In this document: positions 23,556 to 35,832 of the stretch, piece by piece
Position numbering within the stretch: the stretch's first letter is position 1
Layout of the letters: the number at the start of each line of letters is the position of its first letter
Made by a program: the position numbers and the translations under genes
NCBI GenBank assembly: GCA_030710605.1
Contig: CP092879.1
Coordinates: 46,914,256-46,978,255, forward strand
Length of the DNA stretch: 64,000 bases
Reading direction: 5' to 3'
Origin: Cordylochernes scorpioides
Lineage: Eukaryota > Arthropoda > Arachnida > Pseudoscorpiones > Chernetidae
Notes under the pieces: model-generated
Database searches by the model: none
What the model was told of the DNA's origin: nothing
What the model saw: the letters and a program-made list of their open reading frames with translations, nothing else

Positions 23556-23999
23556 ATCAACACCTGACCCACTTATCTTTTATTTTTTTCTATTGTTTTT
23601 TCATATATATATATTATTTTTATATCTTAGTGGATATTTCTTTGAATTTACCAGGAGAATAAAATATATACTTTATAAGAGAGTCACCATCCTTAAATCA
23701 GGAAAAGATTTTGGCGAACATTATTTTAGTTGGAAACAAAAAAAATCAATGTTTTAGTTGGATATTTATTCTGCTAGATGTAAAAATAATCAGTTGAAAG
23801 ATTTATCATAAAAATATAAGAAGTCTCACCCAACTAAATGGCATCTTTTTGATACTAAGCCTATTTAGAGAAATTATAAAATATTTAAGACAGAAGAGAT
23901 GTTTGTTTACATCTTAATTTGACTGGAATTTTTATATTTTTCTTATTGAATTTGATTAGAAAAATCTTAATCAAAGATTAATAAGCAACATATATATAT
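23556..23999. other. AT-rich spacer, nothing recognised
   Basis: A 79-residue frame runs from 23518 through the palindrome into this stretch. Its composition is that of AT-rich noise. Confidence 0.5.
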
Positions 24000-24250
24000 A
24001 TATGGAAGCAATGGTCGCCTCTTCCGTCAAAATAAATGTCAGAATCTGACGCCATTTATTGACCGTCGCCGCAACTAGCGGCATCGGGTCGGTGACAAAG
24101 CCACAACACCAACTTTGGAAAACTGATAAGCGTCCACCTAGAGACCATGGTTTCGGGCTAATGGCCCTCGTCAGTCTAGGGCGGGTTTATTCCATGAGAT
24201 CCACACGGGATGCACATGTGCTTTTGGTCAGAATATGCCTTCTTAATTTT
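24000..24250 (-). mobile_element. Non-autonomous repeat F3 with hammerhead
   Basis: Shares 'gcatcgggtcggtgacaaagcc', 'cgtccacctagagaccatgg' and neighbouring words with 62870-63110 and, inverted, 63200-63440. It starts next to a short (TA)n. Encloses the ribozyme at 24137-24180. Resembles non-autonomous PLE or metazoan retrozyme units, which carry type I hammerheads. Confidence 0.65.
24137..24180 (-). ncRNA. Type I hammerhead ribozyme (F3), intact core
   Basis: On the minus strand: CCTAGA + CTGACGA + GGGC-CATTA-GCCC + GAAA + CC-AT-GG + TC, then TCTAGG. Stem I (CCTAGA/TCTAGG) is 6 bp perfect, stem II 4 bp perfect. Stem III is short (A-U, C-G, C-G), as is usual in PLE and retrozyme hammerheads. 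The site is GUC. Every invariant core residue is present, so self-cleavage of the minus-strand transcript is expected. Confidence 0.85.
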
Positions 24251-25119
24251 TACATATATATATGTTTTGAAAATGAGCGATCTATAAATAGATATTTAAT
24301 TAAAAAGGTATATATTGAATAAATTATATTTTGATCCAATATATGCCTTTTTAATAAAAAAATATATGTTGCTTATTAATCTGTGATTGATATTTTAATT
24401 TATCAAATACAATAAGAAATATATAACCGACTTTTTGGAATATTTCCCTTTGTCGCCACAGATATATAATAAAAGTTATATTTTTGATACGAAAGAATGA
24501 AATATCACTGAAAGCTTGCCAGAGACTCAATAAAGAAAATCATATTTTTGTCTCTTTTATATTTAATCAAAAAAATATTCTGTAGTTTTATTATTTTATG
24601 ACCTCTACTATATCATCTCAGTTTTTAAAAATATATATTTTGTCAAGTATATATATATATATATGACACAATATAATAATATAAATATAAATATATATTT
24701 TAATTATAATATACACTGTAATTTCTTATGTTTTTAAATTTTGTTAGATCACTAATTTTTATTTTTAAAGAAAATATAAATACGTCGTAAAATAGACTTT
24801 GTTTATTTGATTAAATAAAAGGTATAAAATAGAAAATAATTTTCAAATATATAATCATGATTAAACATTAGAATAAATTAAATGTTGAGGTATATGAGAT
24901 TAAGAATATTTATTTAATTAATACTCAATTTTATTTTAAATAAATAATAGAAATATAATGATCACACTGATGCTAGCTTGTTATATGCTTAAAAAAGGAA
25001 ATAGATATCTAGATGCCAGGAAGAGAATCTAAAGTCAAAATTTAAATTTCAATCTTTTTTTATTGTTTAAAAAAATTGAGTTTTTAATAGTATAAGCAGC
25101 TGACTTTCTTGTAAGGAAA
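24251..25119. other. AT-rich spacer with an F4 fragment
   Basis: 24295-24350 is a short foldback of the F4 family ('tatatattg...ccaatatatgcc'). The remainder is AT-rich with a TA run near 24650 and no gene. Confidence 0.5.
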
Positions 25120-25510
25120 TAAAATGTAGTTCGTCTGCGATTAAATAACATGCCTTTATTCCAACTCCCATAGCAACAAGATCGTTTAAAGATATTGGGT
25201 TATTTAGCTGCATTTTCTTTACACACGGCGCCTAAACTTGATAGGAAATCAAATTTGAAAGAGAATTTATTTGGAAAGATTCAATTAAGCTTAATTCAGC
25301 CGAGAGCCAAGGAACCCCCTCAAAAATCAATGGTTTTCCCATTTCGCCATTTAGAATATCCATTAGGCCCGAGGCTAATTTACTTGCCCAACACGCGATA
25401 TTGTTCAAACAGCACATCCCCTTTAGAGCTGGCCGCTCAACCTGATCTGGTCAAATTATTTTCACTGATGATCAAATTTGGGGAGGACGTGTGTTTTAAT
25501 GGTTGAAACT
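25120..25510. promoter_or_regulatory. Low-repeat motif-rich block, candidate regulatory element
   Basis: About 390 bp of higher complexity in an AT desert. It holds CCCATAGCAAC (RFX X-box-like half site), the palindrome AATTAAGCTTAATT (paired homeodomain-type TAAT cores) and several CCATTT-type words. A 103-residue frame (25195-25506) crosses it on + and another on minus; neither resembles a known protein. I prefer a conserved non-coding element, possibly for the downstream LMO gene, but conservation is untested. Confidence 0.3.
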
Positions 25511-26222
25511 TGGAAAGAGATTATTTGCTTTTGATATCTTCTTGAATATTTTATGTTGATGTTCTTTAATTCTATTTTGTCTTTTGGATTTTCCTACCTT
25601 TTTAGACATTTAGATTCCTATTTTAAATATAGAATATATTAATATTTATGAAAATAAATTTTTGATTTATTTTTTTTTTAAATAAATAAGATGGATTAAA
25701 AATATACTAAAATATATTTAATATTTTTAAAATGATAGATTTTTTATTTAAAAAATGAAATAAAAACAAGTTTCTCTCTCTATTTCGATATTATTATATA
25801 AAAATATAGTTTTAATATTTAAAATTATACAATTTTTATTTCGCTTTTATTTAAATATTAACACGTAAAATTTATATATGCAATTAGAGCATTTCTATTA
25901 CTTTATATAAATGCCACTTTTCTATTATCTTGGCATTGAATCTCAGTCAATGACTTCCTAAAATATATATTTATCTCATATGTACGTGAATAAAATCCCT
26001 CCATAAAATTGCAATAACGAGTATGCTAATATAATTTCATCATTAATAAGTAAAAGATATATTTTCAGATAAACCTTCAACTCCATGGCTGCTTATTATT
26101 TTATTTTGTATAGAAGGAAGTTCATATAAAAGGATATTTATATACCCTATATAGACATATTAATGGAAATTATAAACATTATCAGCATTTTCTTAAATGT
26201 ATAATTACAATTCATTTATACA
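25511..26222. other. AT-rich spacer, nothing recognised
   Basis: No gene, RNA or dispersed repeat recognised. Confidence 0.5.
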
Positions 26223-26315
26223 GCCTTAACCTGCAATGAATAAAAATTGAAAGGCTATGGTTATCAGTGGTCAATTCTCCCAGCGATATCGCCATTTTAG
26301 AAAATAAATATCGTT
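26223..26315 (-). ncRNA. Decayed copy of the rearranged hammerhead element
   Basis: Alignable on minus with 10779-10870: 'tggcgatatcgctggga' matches the GAAA strand (GAAA now GATA), 'gaccactgataacc' matches the CUGAUGA strand, and 'ttgcaggttaagg' matches the distal part. Key residues are lost. Confidence 0.5.
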
Positions 26316-26639
26316 TTAAAATGTTTATAATTTTGAGAGATAGAGAGCGATAAGTTTATGATGAGATATTTTAGACATATTCATGCTTATTACAGTATTT
26401 AAACAAAATGTACTATATTGGTCTCCTAAAGGTTGTTATTTTAAACTTCTCTTTGTTTGTTAAACTTGTTTTCTTTTCGACGATTTCAGAATTTTAAGAG
26501 CAGCCAAATTTTCATTAATAGAACTAGTAGTCTCTCCCATGATTTTAGTAATATATATTTCAATTTTTTCTTCTTGCAGGTTTTTAATTCTATTAATAGC
26601 CGTATCGCTCGTAGTTAAAAAGAAGAAGATCATGTCCTG

Positions 26640-27960
26640 AAAGTTAGCAGACCAAGATTGCAAAGCCGGACGCTAGCTCTCCAAAACCAACTGGACAGCC
26701 TCGAAAAACCACGAGGGATTCTGGTATCTTCGTCAAGTACACCAGGCAGCAGGAGACGCTGAACAAAGCTAGATCAGCGACAGCATCGTTCAACCAACGC
26801 TGCTATGTCGAATGGTGTGCGGACTTCCATCCCGTGCACTACATAAAGGTCTTGGAGAAATTTCTGGGGAATGGATCCGTCTACCAGCTAATGAAGATGT
26901 CTGGCCATGTTCTTGTCGGACTGGCTAACATTAAGAAGGACTTGTGAAGAAAGTGATCATCATCAAAAACACGTTCCTGATGGCATTTCCGTACAGAAGG
27001 AAGGCAGAAAAGATCATTGGAAATCTATCCATCGCAGTGAGGGAGGAGGACATTGTTGAAGACCTGCGATCATACTGCCGGGTTGTTTTCTTAGCTTATG
27101 AAATGGCGTCCTGTCCGGCAACAGGGAGCCCTTCGTCCTTCTGAATGAAAGACGGAAACTCCGCCAGCTCCCAGCCAAGCCGGTCATCATCTCCAAAAAA
27201 AAGAGTCCACTCCCGCCTACATTCACTACGGCATGAAGTGTAGCAAGTCTCACCGCCAGGGACATCGGCGAGCGACCTGCCCCTTGGGAACCCAAGGGAG
27301 TCGTCCTTTCCATCTTCGGGACACAAGGAGTGGACCGATGTCAAAGCCTCCATTCTCCCAGCCCACGCCCTCCCACAGATTTGCAGTGCCTACTTCAGCT
27401 GCGGGGGATTCTAAAACCATCCAGATAATGCCTAAGACAACATCAAGCTGCTGAATATTCGCAGCGGTAAACCGTCTGGTCCATCTCCAGGAGGCTTCAA
27501 TTCCTGAGCCTTCTGCTTCAATGTCGAGCACCAGCACGTTTCCATCACTACCAGCACCCTACTCGGCCGCTACTACACCAACAGCGGCTCCTGCCAAAGA
27601 CCAGACCTAGGCTGCACCAGACTTCCAATCTTCAAGCCTCAAATAAACAGCCTCCTCAGATCACTAAGAAATAGATAGAGGAGCTATTTGTTAAGCTAAA
27701 TACTGACATATTACCAGCCCCCATATGTGATAGAACTTTTAGAGAGGTCATATCAAGCGCAGTTTTTTTTTGTCCCGCTCTCTAAGGGATAATTTGCTTT
27801 TTCTACTCCCACTTAAAGACAAGCCTCTTCTGAGCAAATTCCTCGGCAATGCAATAATGCATGTCAGGGAGAAGAACTCCGATATACGCGGAAGGCTGTC
27901 CGACTTCAAGGCGGCATGTGACAGAGAATAAATTTCAGACGTCCCCCCAATGGGATTCAT
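26640..27960 (+). pseudogene. Decayed retroelement gag/ORF1 with degraded zinc knuckle
   Basis: This block is clearly richer in GC than its surroundings. On + it reads as broken coding sequence across several frames. Recognisable pieces: a stretch around 26720-26945 (KYTRQQETLNKARS, YVEWCADFHPVHY, LVGLANIKKDL) ending at a stop, continuation in another frame from 26944 (KKVIIIKNTFLMAFPYRRKAE), and GMKCSKSHRQGHRRATCP near 27232-27285, which is a CCHC zinc knuckle with its second Cys changed to Ser. This order (structured N-terminal part, then a knuckle) fits gag or non-LTR ORF1. No RT follows. Frames on both strands over this block are shadows. Element class not determined. Confidence 0.55.
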
Positions 27961-28111
27961 CTGATAGAAATATATATATTTTTATTCTGTTATTTTGATT
28001 TTTTGTCCAGAACTTTTCTCTACTGTAGACTGAAGTCAAAATATATTTTTAATTATTAAAAGAACTGTCGTTTTCCCTTGCCTGAATAAAGTTAACTATT
28101 TTTTTTAAATT

Positions 28112-28405
28112 CCTAGTACACGTAGTACAGACCATTATAACCATGGTGGGTAGAAGTTGAAGATTGCTTTTACTGTAAGTGCACCACGTGTATACACATG
28201 TGAAAAGCAGTTCGACTTTTGCACTTTAAAATCTGTCAAAGCCCCGTTTGGTTACTTGCACTCGCTGGCGGGGTTAGACTTTTGCAAGAATCGGGGACCA
28301 TTGGAGCATTTTTTAAAATTAGAAGAAGTGCCCAGTGCCATATACGAACCCGGGTTGTAGCGGTCGAAAACCAACGATTTAGACCACCCTTCCACCGACC
28401 CCCCC
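28112..28405 (-). mobile_element. tRNA-derived SINE, copy 3
   Basis: Same family as 206-515, in reverse. The B box region on + reads 'tacgaacccgggt' (28343 area), with one change from consensus, and the distal 'cacgtagtacag' end is at 28120. Confidence 0.7.
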
Positions 28406-29695
28406 AAAAAGTTTACTCTTTGTGATAAGATCTTGCTAATAGTTTCACCTTGCTAATGGCCTTCACATAGTTTTCTCTACAGCCACGGGAGCTTGATGCT
28501 GTGATCAGATTAACTTATTTGATTTTCTCTCAAAGCTCAAGATTTTGATGATGTGATAGTTTCTTTTTGTTTGATAGTTGCACATAGTGTTTTCATTTCC
28601 ACGCTAGTATGGATGGTCTGGTTGTTTCTATTTGTTTGGTGTTCATAAAGTAGATTTCAGGCGGAGGAGCTTTTAGTATCTTTTTCCCATGCGGTGATCA
28701 TTTCAAAATTTCCTTCTAAAATATGGATTTTGGTATTTCTTGGGCTTTCATTTATTTCAATTCAAAACGCTATGTCCCCCTAGGGACACTTGCGCTAAAT
28801 GTACATACAACAGAAAGCGACTTAGAAAGATTCAAAAATATTATTTACATATAGATATATTCTTTGAATTTTATTTACAGTTACATCATTAAATTTAAAA
28901 ATATATACACACATATATACGCATACACCTATATATTGTTTACAACCACAAGATATGTCCAATATTTCCTTGAGATCGTTACATCAAAGACAATTTTTCT
29001 TAATGAAATCCAAAATATATTTAGAAAGGAAATAAAATTTTATATGTGTCCTTACTTGAAATTAAATCACTAGGGCCTAAAATGATGGATTTCCCGAGGA
29101 ATTTTATTTGAAATATAGGCTCTACTGAGAAAGTGGTAGATCATTTGGATTTCATCATACAAAGCTAAGAATTCGTTATACGGTATGTCTACCTAGTATG
29201 AAACGCTCAGGGTTACTATTACAGTTTTTCGCTTTGTTTTGATGATGGCCTTTAAGTTTTCGCAACAAACACTATAATCTTGCTATTTTTTAAAAGGTAT
29301 CTATCTTATATGAAAGCCAGAATTTTCTATTAAAAACAAATTATTTTGTTATAATAGGTACATAGCTATAGCTGTATGCAGTGAATTTTTAGATATACAG
29401 TTTTGAAATATATTGCCAAGCAAATTTTGTGTGTGTGTGTTTGAATAAATTACTGAATTACATATTTTCACCTTTTCATTCATATCATTCATATTTCAGG
29501 ATTAGTGAGAGATAGGTAAAAGATTGATTCTGATGTAATTATTTTTACGGTCATTGTCAAAATTGAGAGTTACACTTGATAAATTTCTACCACTTATTAT
29601 TTGATATAACAAATTAGGAGATCTAAATGGCCCCTCCCCTGTGATGTGTGTTTTTGTTTAATAAAATTAGTTTTGGAATTTTAAAAATATATTCC
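28406..29695. other. AT-rich spacer, nothing recognised
   Basis: Includes a weak G/T-rich stretch near 29430. No supported gene; the 69-residue frame at 28864 looks like noise. Confidence 0.5.
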
Positions 29696-29872
29696 GTATT
29701 ATGATGCATTAGCGCGCCATCTATTATAAAAATTCGAAACTATTATAGACATGTATGATTCTTTTAAAATTTAAACAATTTATTCTGCCCTTATTTTCCA
29801 TTGCAGTAAGGGCAGTAGAAATTGCTTAAATTTTAAAAGAATCATACGTGTCTAAAATAGTTTCGAATATTC
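29696..29872. mobile_element. Foldback of the rearranged-hammerhead family, core deleted
   Basis: Left arm 'aaaattcgaaactattatag', right arm its complement. The arms meet at 'ctgcccttattttccattgcagtaagggcag', so the roughly 170 bp containing the ribozyme strands are gone. Confidence 0.7.
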
Positions 29873-32580
29873 CGTATTGTATAAAAATAGTTGGTATTTT
29901 GACCATTGTATAATATAAGCATGAATTATCGTAGCGTATATTATTTAAAAAATAAGCTAAATAATTTTTTTTTAATAAGAAATGTCTGAAATCAACGAAG
30001 TATGTGTAATTATAATTGTGTTAGAAACAAGAAGTAATCAATACATTTTAAAATTTATATTTTCGAGCTACTTTTTTTAAAATATTTAAAATAATAAATA
30101 CGTGTGAATAAGCTTATTTATTTTTGAATATTTTCACTTCAAATAATATAAACACACTACTTTTATATCATTTTATTGCTAAAAAAGTGTCCTTTTTATC
30201 TAATCTAAAATTTTCTGAAAATCTATTTAAACTCTATTTTCTCGATGTTTGCATAAACATTACACAATAAATTTCAATTCAATTTCTCTAGCGAGAAACC
30301 TTCAAATATTTATTTTGAATTATTAAAAAATAAAACAATTTTTTCTATTTAATTCGAAACTTTAATTGTTTTCTTCGATCGGAATATATTTTAAAATTAA
30401 ATTGTGACCTTAAATTAAGTCATAAATACAAATGGCGTGCACATTAATCATTTATATTGTTTTGAAAAGACAATTTCATCGTTTGATAAATTTAATATAA
30501 CCTGGAAATTTAATGAAATCAACTGCATTTGAATGTTAACCCTAATGGATCTATTGAACGAATTTAATTTAAATTCTTTCTTTTTTTAGGGGAACAAATC
30601 TAGATTCATATCAAATATTTTTCTGGAGCTCAAATGAAAAATATATTAATATCGTCAGAAATATTATTTTTGCATTTAGTTATTACTTTGGATTCGTTTT
30701 AAAATTGCCATTTTTGACTTCAATTATTCAGCCCCCCTTGCAATTCATTTCAAACTCATTTTAAAACTTTTCTAATATAAGTGCCTTATTTCTGTTGCGT
30801 TTTTCGCCTAATAGAAATTGCATATCTTTTTTCTCAAATATTTATAATAGTACGGTACCGCTATTCGATAAATTCTAGTTTTTTTTAGAGAAATGAGTAA
30901 ATATCCAATCAAAAATGAAGATCGCCTAAACATATGTTTTATCTTATTTTTTAAAAGGAGAAATATTATTTAAAAATTTTATCCAACATAATTTTATAAA
31001 AATATATGGAGAACTATGGATTTCGGCTTATCTTTAAAGATTTTCACCTCTTTAGTCTTTTACATTTTCCAGTTAATTAATAAAAATAGTATCAATATTG
31101 TAATATTATTTGTTCTAATAATCGACAATAATTATATAATATTTTTTATTTAAGTATTTATTTATAAATTCAGTAGTTGTTGTTTTTAAGGCTCAAATCT
31201 GATTGTTTACATTTAATTATTGTCAATGTTGCGGAATATATATTTGATTCTACGAATATATTTTCACGTATATAGGAAATTGAAAATGATTAGGATATTT
31301 TATATTTTTAATAACTTTTATTTGTTTATAATAATAGCAAAACATATACACGGTTGCTCTAATAATTATGATTATAGATTTCTAAAATTAATAGGTTTTC
31401 AAAAGTATATATAATAAATACTATTCTAACATATTGGTAATATATTCTTTGAAACCTAATTATAAAATATATTTTCAAATAAATATAGGCTTTGCAATAT
31501 TTTTAAGACAACACATTTTATACATTAAAATGATAACTTTTATACTTTACTAAAACACACATTACACAGATTGATAAAGAGGGAGCAATCTCTCGAAATA
31601 TTTTGAGAAAAAAATTGTTTTTTTTTTTCTTTACAGATCCAGGTACGCCCTTTTTTATAATCTTAATTAATGGATCGCCTTTTGACACTCAAACAATAAC
31701 AATAAAAACTTTAATAACATTTTCATTTTAATATAATAATATTTTACACTGTAATAACAACATTTTCGTTTTTAATCGATTTTTTTTCGATTTTTAAAAA
31801 TATCTTAACATTTCTACTATATATATTTTTAGTTTTTATCGAAATAGTTTTATTTTAATTGAAATTGGCATAATTTAGGTTTTTTTTATATCCGTTTTAA
31901 TCAAGCATTACAACTAAAGCATTTTAAATTACGTATTTAACGAAATTATTCATCTACTCGCAAAAATTTCACTCGTAACCAGCTCCCCTTTGCGCTATCT
32001 GATAGAATTACCATATTTTATTATGTATTATCAAATCTTTATCAAAAATAAATATTTAAAAATATATATCTATGGAAAAAATATAAAGAATGAATATATA
32101 AAAGTGTGAAAAAATAATAAAATGTTAGGAAGATTTTTTTAATGTAAGGCCTGAAATATATTTCCAGGTGATTTACGTTAACTTTAAATGCGGCCTAATG
32201 GTAAACTTCATATTCACGGAAGTTCGGAATCTGGCGCTTTTTTGATAACTACCGGCTTCCCCCCCCCCATCTTTAGACCTATCTTTTTTAAATAATAATA
32301 TTCAAATGGAAAATTTACGATCAGAAAAAATCAATATTGATAAATTTTAAAAAGTGGGATATTTATCATTTAAGGATTTTTTTATCAAAAGCATTATATA
32401 GAAATAATTTTATGATAATATTTGTCTTTTGGAATTGATTAAGAACATTTTTAGATCAATATTTGTGCATATATATAATGATAATCATTTTACATCTTTA
32501 AGCCTATAAAAAGGTTTATAAAAATAATTTGAAATATTTTAAACTTCCTCAAAAATGTATTATTAAATCTTAAAATATAT
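29873..32580. other. Long AT-rich stretch without recognised features
   Basis: About 2.7 kb with no repeat family of this window and no convincing frame. 32160-32260 is slightly more complex (aatgcggcctaatgg, acggaagttcgg), followed by a short C run. It may be intergenic or part of a long intron. Confidence 0.45.
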
Positions 32581-32608
32581 GCTATATATATATATATATA
32601 TATATATA

Positions 32609-33403
32609 TGTCATAATTTGTATATAATTAAATGCAACCCCGACCCACTATGTATGTACCATGTATGATTCTCAAAGACTTAATAAAGAACAAGGTAACT
32701 GGAGGAAAGAAAGTAACAAAAGATATAGGAAGTAAGACTAAAGCTGGCACGACTATTTTGGCACCCCTGTGTCAACATTGCAGGGGCAGAGACCGGACGT
32801 CTCTAGTGACCGCAGAAGTTATTTTAGCCAAGATGCACTCAATACTTCCGGCAAAAACAGGACGTATCTAATATCCGTCGAAGCTATAAGCGTCAAGCCA
32901 CCCAACACTTCCTGGCGAAATCGGATATATCAAGCAGGCCACATCTTTCATCAAGGAGAGCCGCGGGCCAATCAAAAGACCGCACCTTAAGTAGGTCAAC
33001 CAATAGGACAAGATCATGTGACACATCTCGACCAATCAGAGAGACACTGGGGCTTGGTGTTAAATCGAAAAGCAAGAATGGTCAGTAGTGTCTTAGCTCT
33101 CATAGGAACAACACCTAGAGTTGCTCCTTCACTTCCAACGAGGTGACATCGGCCCAGGACCTCTCCCCGCTCAGCTCATAGCTAAGTACAATCACCACCA
33201 TGTGATCAGTTAATTAACAATCAAAATCGCTCCGTCTTCTCAAGCTTTCTTTCCTCCAATCCAGTTGCCTTTTATTTTCAAACCTCATCATGTGTCCTGA
33301 TTATTCCTAACTGTGTGCTTCACTTACCACTCAACGACTGCGCTTCAACCAAATCTCACTATTCACATCCAACAACAAGAAACCCCGCAACGATATTGCC
33401 ACA
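32609..33403 (+). repeat. 5' LTR (795 bp)
   Basis: Begins TGTCATAATTTG and ends GATATTGCCACA, giving TG...CA termini. Aligns without visible difference to 37886-38680. An AATAAAG word near 32680 may be its poly(A) signal. Short frames inside it appear in both LTRs and are incidental. No clear tRNA primer-binding site follows it. Confidence 0.9.
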
Positions 33404-33451
33404 GAACGGTTAAGTCGACAGGATAAAGATTATGGAACTTAATCAGGATCA

Positions 33452-33899
33452 AGATGGAAATTAGCCCAGACACCAGCAAATCAAAAGGCAATGACAAAAC
33501 CAGCGGAAAAGAAGCGGACAAGAAGAGAAGCGACCAGGCGCCTTCTAGCGGCCATCATATGGCAGATGACCGTGGCCATCCGACGTGTCAACGCCCCACA
33601 AAGTGAGACGGAATTCCGGAGCGCCATTCCCCGGGGAGGACGACGGACACAACCCCCACCAACCCCAGGCGAGTGTCACCAAGACCGGACACCGACCACC
33701 GAGGAGTCATCCACCGCCATGCCGTACACAGTCCCCGAAACCAACCCCCGCGACCCGGGACAGCCAAACGATCCCAAAATGATCTTCCAGTACCGGACTT
33801 TACTTCAATTTCGCGGACGGTGCGAGCAGTCCCGAGTCCCAAACCAACCACTCCAAACCAAGGCGTCCCAAAGGAGACCTGTTGAACTGAGGTAGGCAC
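33452..33899 (+). pseudogene. Gag-like remnant of the LTR element
   Basis: An ATG at 33452 opens a short Lys/Asp-rich frame ending after 50 codons. The next 300 bp stay open in shifted frames and are rich in Pro, Arg and Thr, with GC content well above the flanks. That looks like a nucleic-acid-binding gag that has shifted frame. No zinc knuckle or matrix signature is visible. A frame on the minus strand is its shadow. Confidence 0.4.
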
Positions 33900-34980
33900 C
33901 CACCCTATGCCGTCAAGGAATTGACTTTGAACTTCTATCTAACCTACCTACCCCTTTAACCATATCTAACCTTTGTACTCAATGAATGCACGCACGGGCT
34001 AGACCAAACCTGTCCGAAAGGACTTGCACTGCAATCAAATTTGTCACACAGGACAACCCTTACCTGCATTCATTGACCCCACTACCATGTTTATCACTCA
34101 ACCCAATTATCAATACTATATGCCCTCAAATACAAGCCACAAAGGCTTCAACCCTCACCATGCCAAAAAAAAAAAAAAAAAAAAAAAAAAACGTGTCAGT
34201 ACAGCTCACACATTTACCGCACAAAATCCATGCATGACCACACATCGACACAACATAAAAGTGTACCTCACAACAACCCCACAAACGTATTTAACAACAA
34301 TCACGACATTCGCGACAACAATACACCGACAACATCCATCCAAAGGACGGTTTTCACGCTAACAAACACGCACAACCCGCCCAACAAGCGCGACACTCGC
34401 GCCAAAAGGCAACAACGACCAACAAACGCATGCACCGTCGTTAGTAACAATCATCTCGTCTACCCAAAACACTAAAAAATGTTCACCTTAAAAGGTACCA
34501 TATACTCTAACAATAGAAATTTCGATATATGACTTTAATAAATTTGTTGTTCATAGTGAGAACAGGTAAAATTTTGTACAAACAAGGATTTCGCGTGACA
34601 CCTTTTCATTCACAATTTTTTTTTTCGATTCGTGTCACAGGTCACCCACAAAACATTTTCACTTCAGGCCACAGACGCCTTTCACCAAGCCTGTGACACG
34701 TCTCTCACTCAAAGCGTGTTCACGTCGTAAGCCTCATTTTTCACTCAATTCCACCCTAATGCCACTGAATAGCATTTTTTACTAAAGTCACAACGACCAT
34801 TCGATTTAATAAATGGATACAACATCCGGCTTTTCAAAATACAAATAACGTCGAACTTACACCAACTTATCTCTTCCCAATGTATTGGCAGACCACAACA
34901 CATGACACAAGACATCGTCAAACAAGTAAAACCCACAAACAAAACAAAATTTCGTACACCAAACATATCACACACGCACA
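33900..34980. other. Degenerate interior of the LTR element
   Basis: C/A-rich sequence with no pol motifs. Includes a poly(A) run of about 28 near 34165. The multiple short frames are composition effects. The RT, RNase H and integrase core expected here are absent. Confidence 0.5.
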
Positions 34981-34998
34981 CAAAACAAACATTTACAA

Positions 34999-35832
34999 GA
35001 CAAAAACACTTATGACCAACGACACAAGCAACCACATTTCGAAGTAGGTGATCTAGTATTAGTAAAATTATATCACCACCCAAATACAGGGAAACTTGCG
35101 CCATATTTCACAGGACCTCACACAATATTAGAAATTATTTCACCAAATGTGGTCCGCATAGATCGACCAAATCAACCACTTCAAAGAGACACTGACACAA
35201 TCCACGTCAACAAACTTAAACTGTATACAGAAAAAATCCATTATATATCACCACCCGCCGTTAGCACCTATCATATAAAGCACAACCCCAATTACACGTT
35301 CCCTTTCAAACATTTAACACCCGAATTATTCCCAACAGAGTCATTAAGGTTCAAACCCACCAGCAGCGAACCTTTCAAGCATTTAGACCCTGCCATTTTT
35401 GCAACAAGACGATTTACATCACTCTTCCCCGATGTTAAAAACTGCAAACCTGACAACCAGCTCAATCATATCACACCACTCCCTAAAGATATCAAACAGG
35501 AGAACTGCGAACCTACCAATCATTCAAATTCTACAATTTATAAGGTTCAAGCAAATATTTCAGAGTCCCCAGTTACAAAAATGTGGACGAACATGGGGCA
35601 ATACCCTATTTTTCATCTGATTTTCATCCTTTGTTTGTTACTTCTGCCATACAACTGTATTCCAATTTTATTCATCAATTACTTGTTTATATATACCATG
35701 CCCGCTCAGAAAATCTTCGAACTACAAGAGGCAGTTTTTAATTTTGGACAAGCATTTATAAAACTTCTCATAATTTTAGGAACCATCCTCGCAGAAAATC
35801 TAAATAAACTCCGAAGAGATAGCAGTAACTGA
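34999..35832 (+). pseudogene. Integrase C-terminal domain plus hydrophobic tail (LTR element)
   Basis: The frame continues upstream of the first Met at 35149. Residues from about 35029 read QPHFEVGDLVLVKLYHH, KLAPYFTGPHTILEI and IHVNKLKLYT: the GPY/F-like C-terminal module of Ty3/Gypsy integrases, which aids DNA binding. The catalytic DDE core is not present upstream. After a Pro/Thr-rich spacer comes a strongly hydrophobic segment (about 35600-35695, HLIFILCLLLLPYN then ILFINYLFIY) and a second apolar stretch near 35750-35790. This could be an envelope-like remnant or just a membrane tail; no surface-subunit or fusion features can be identified. The frame ends at 35830-35832. Confidence 0.6.

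Noticed and set aside
25195..25506. A 103-residue frame as a gene
   Set aside because: No homology, no splice or start context, and an equally long minus frame; a non-coding element is more likely.
27014..27537. Several overlapping frames on both strands
   Set aside because: Shadows of the decayed gag block; only the + strand reading shows the zinc-knuckle remnant.
32632..33075. Small frames present twice (also at 37909-38352)
   Set aside because: They lie in both LTRs and carry no domain.
35600..35832. A functional envelope protein in the LTR element
   Set aside because: Only a hydrophobic tail remains; no signal peptide, surface domain or fusion features can be supported.
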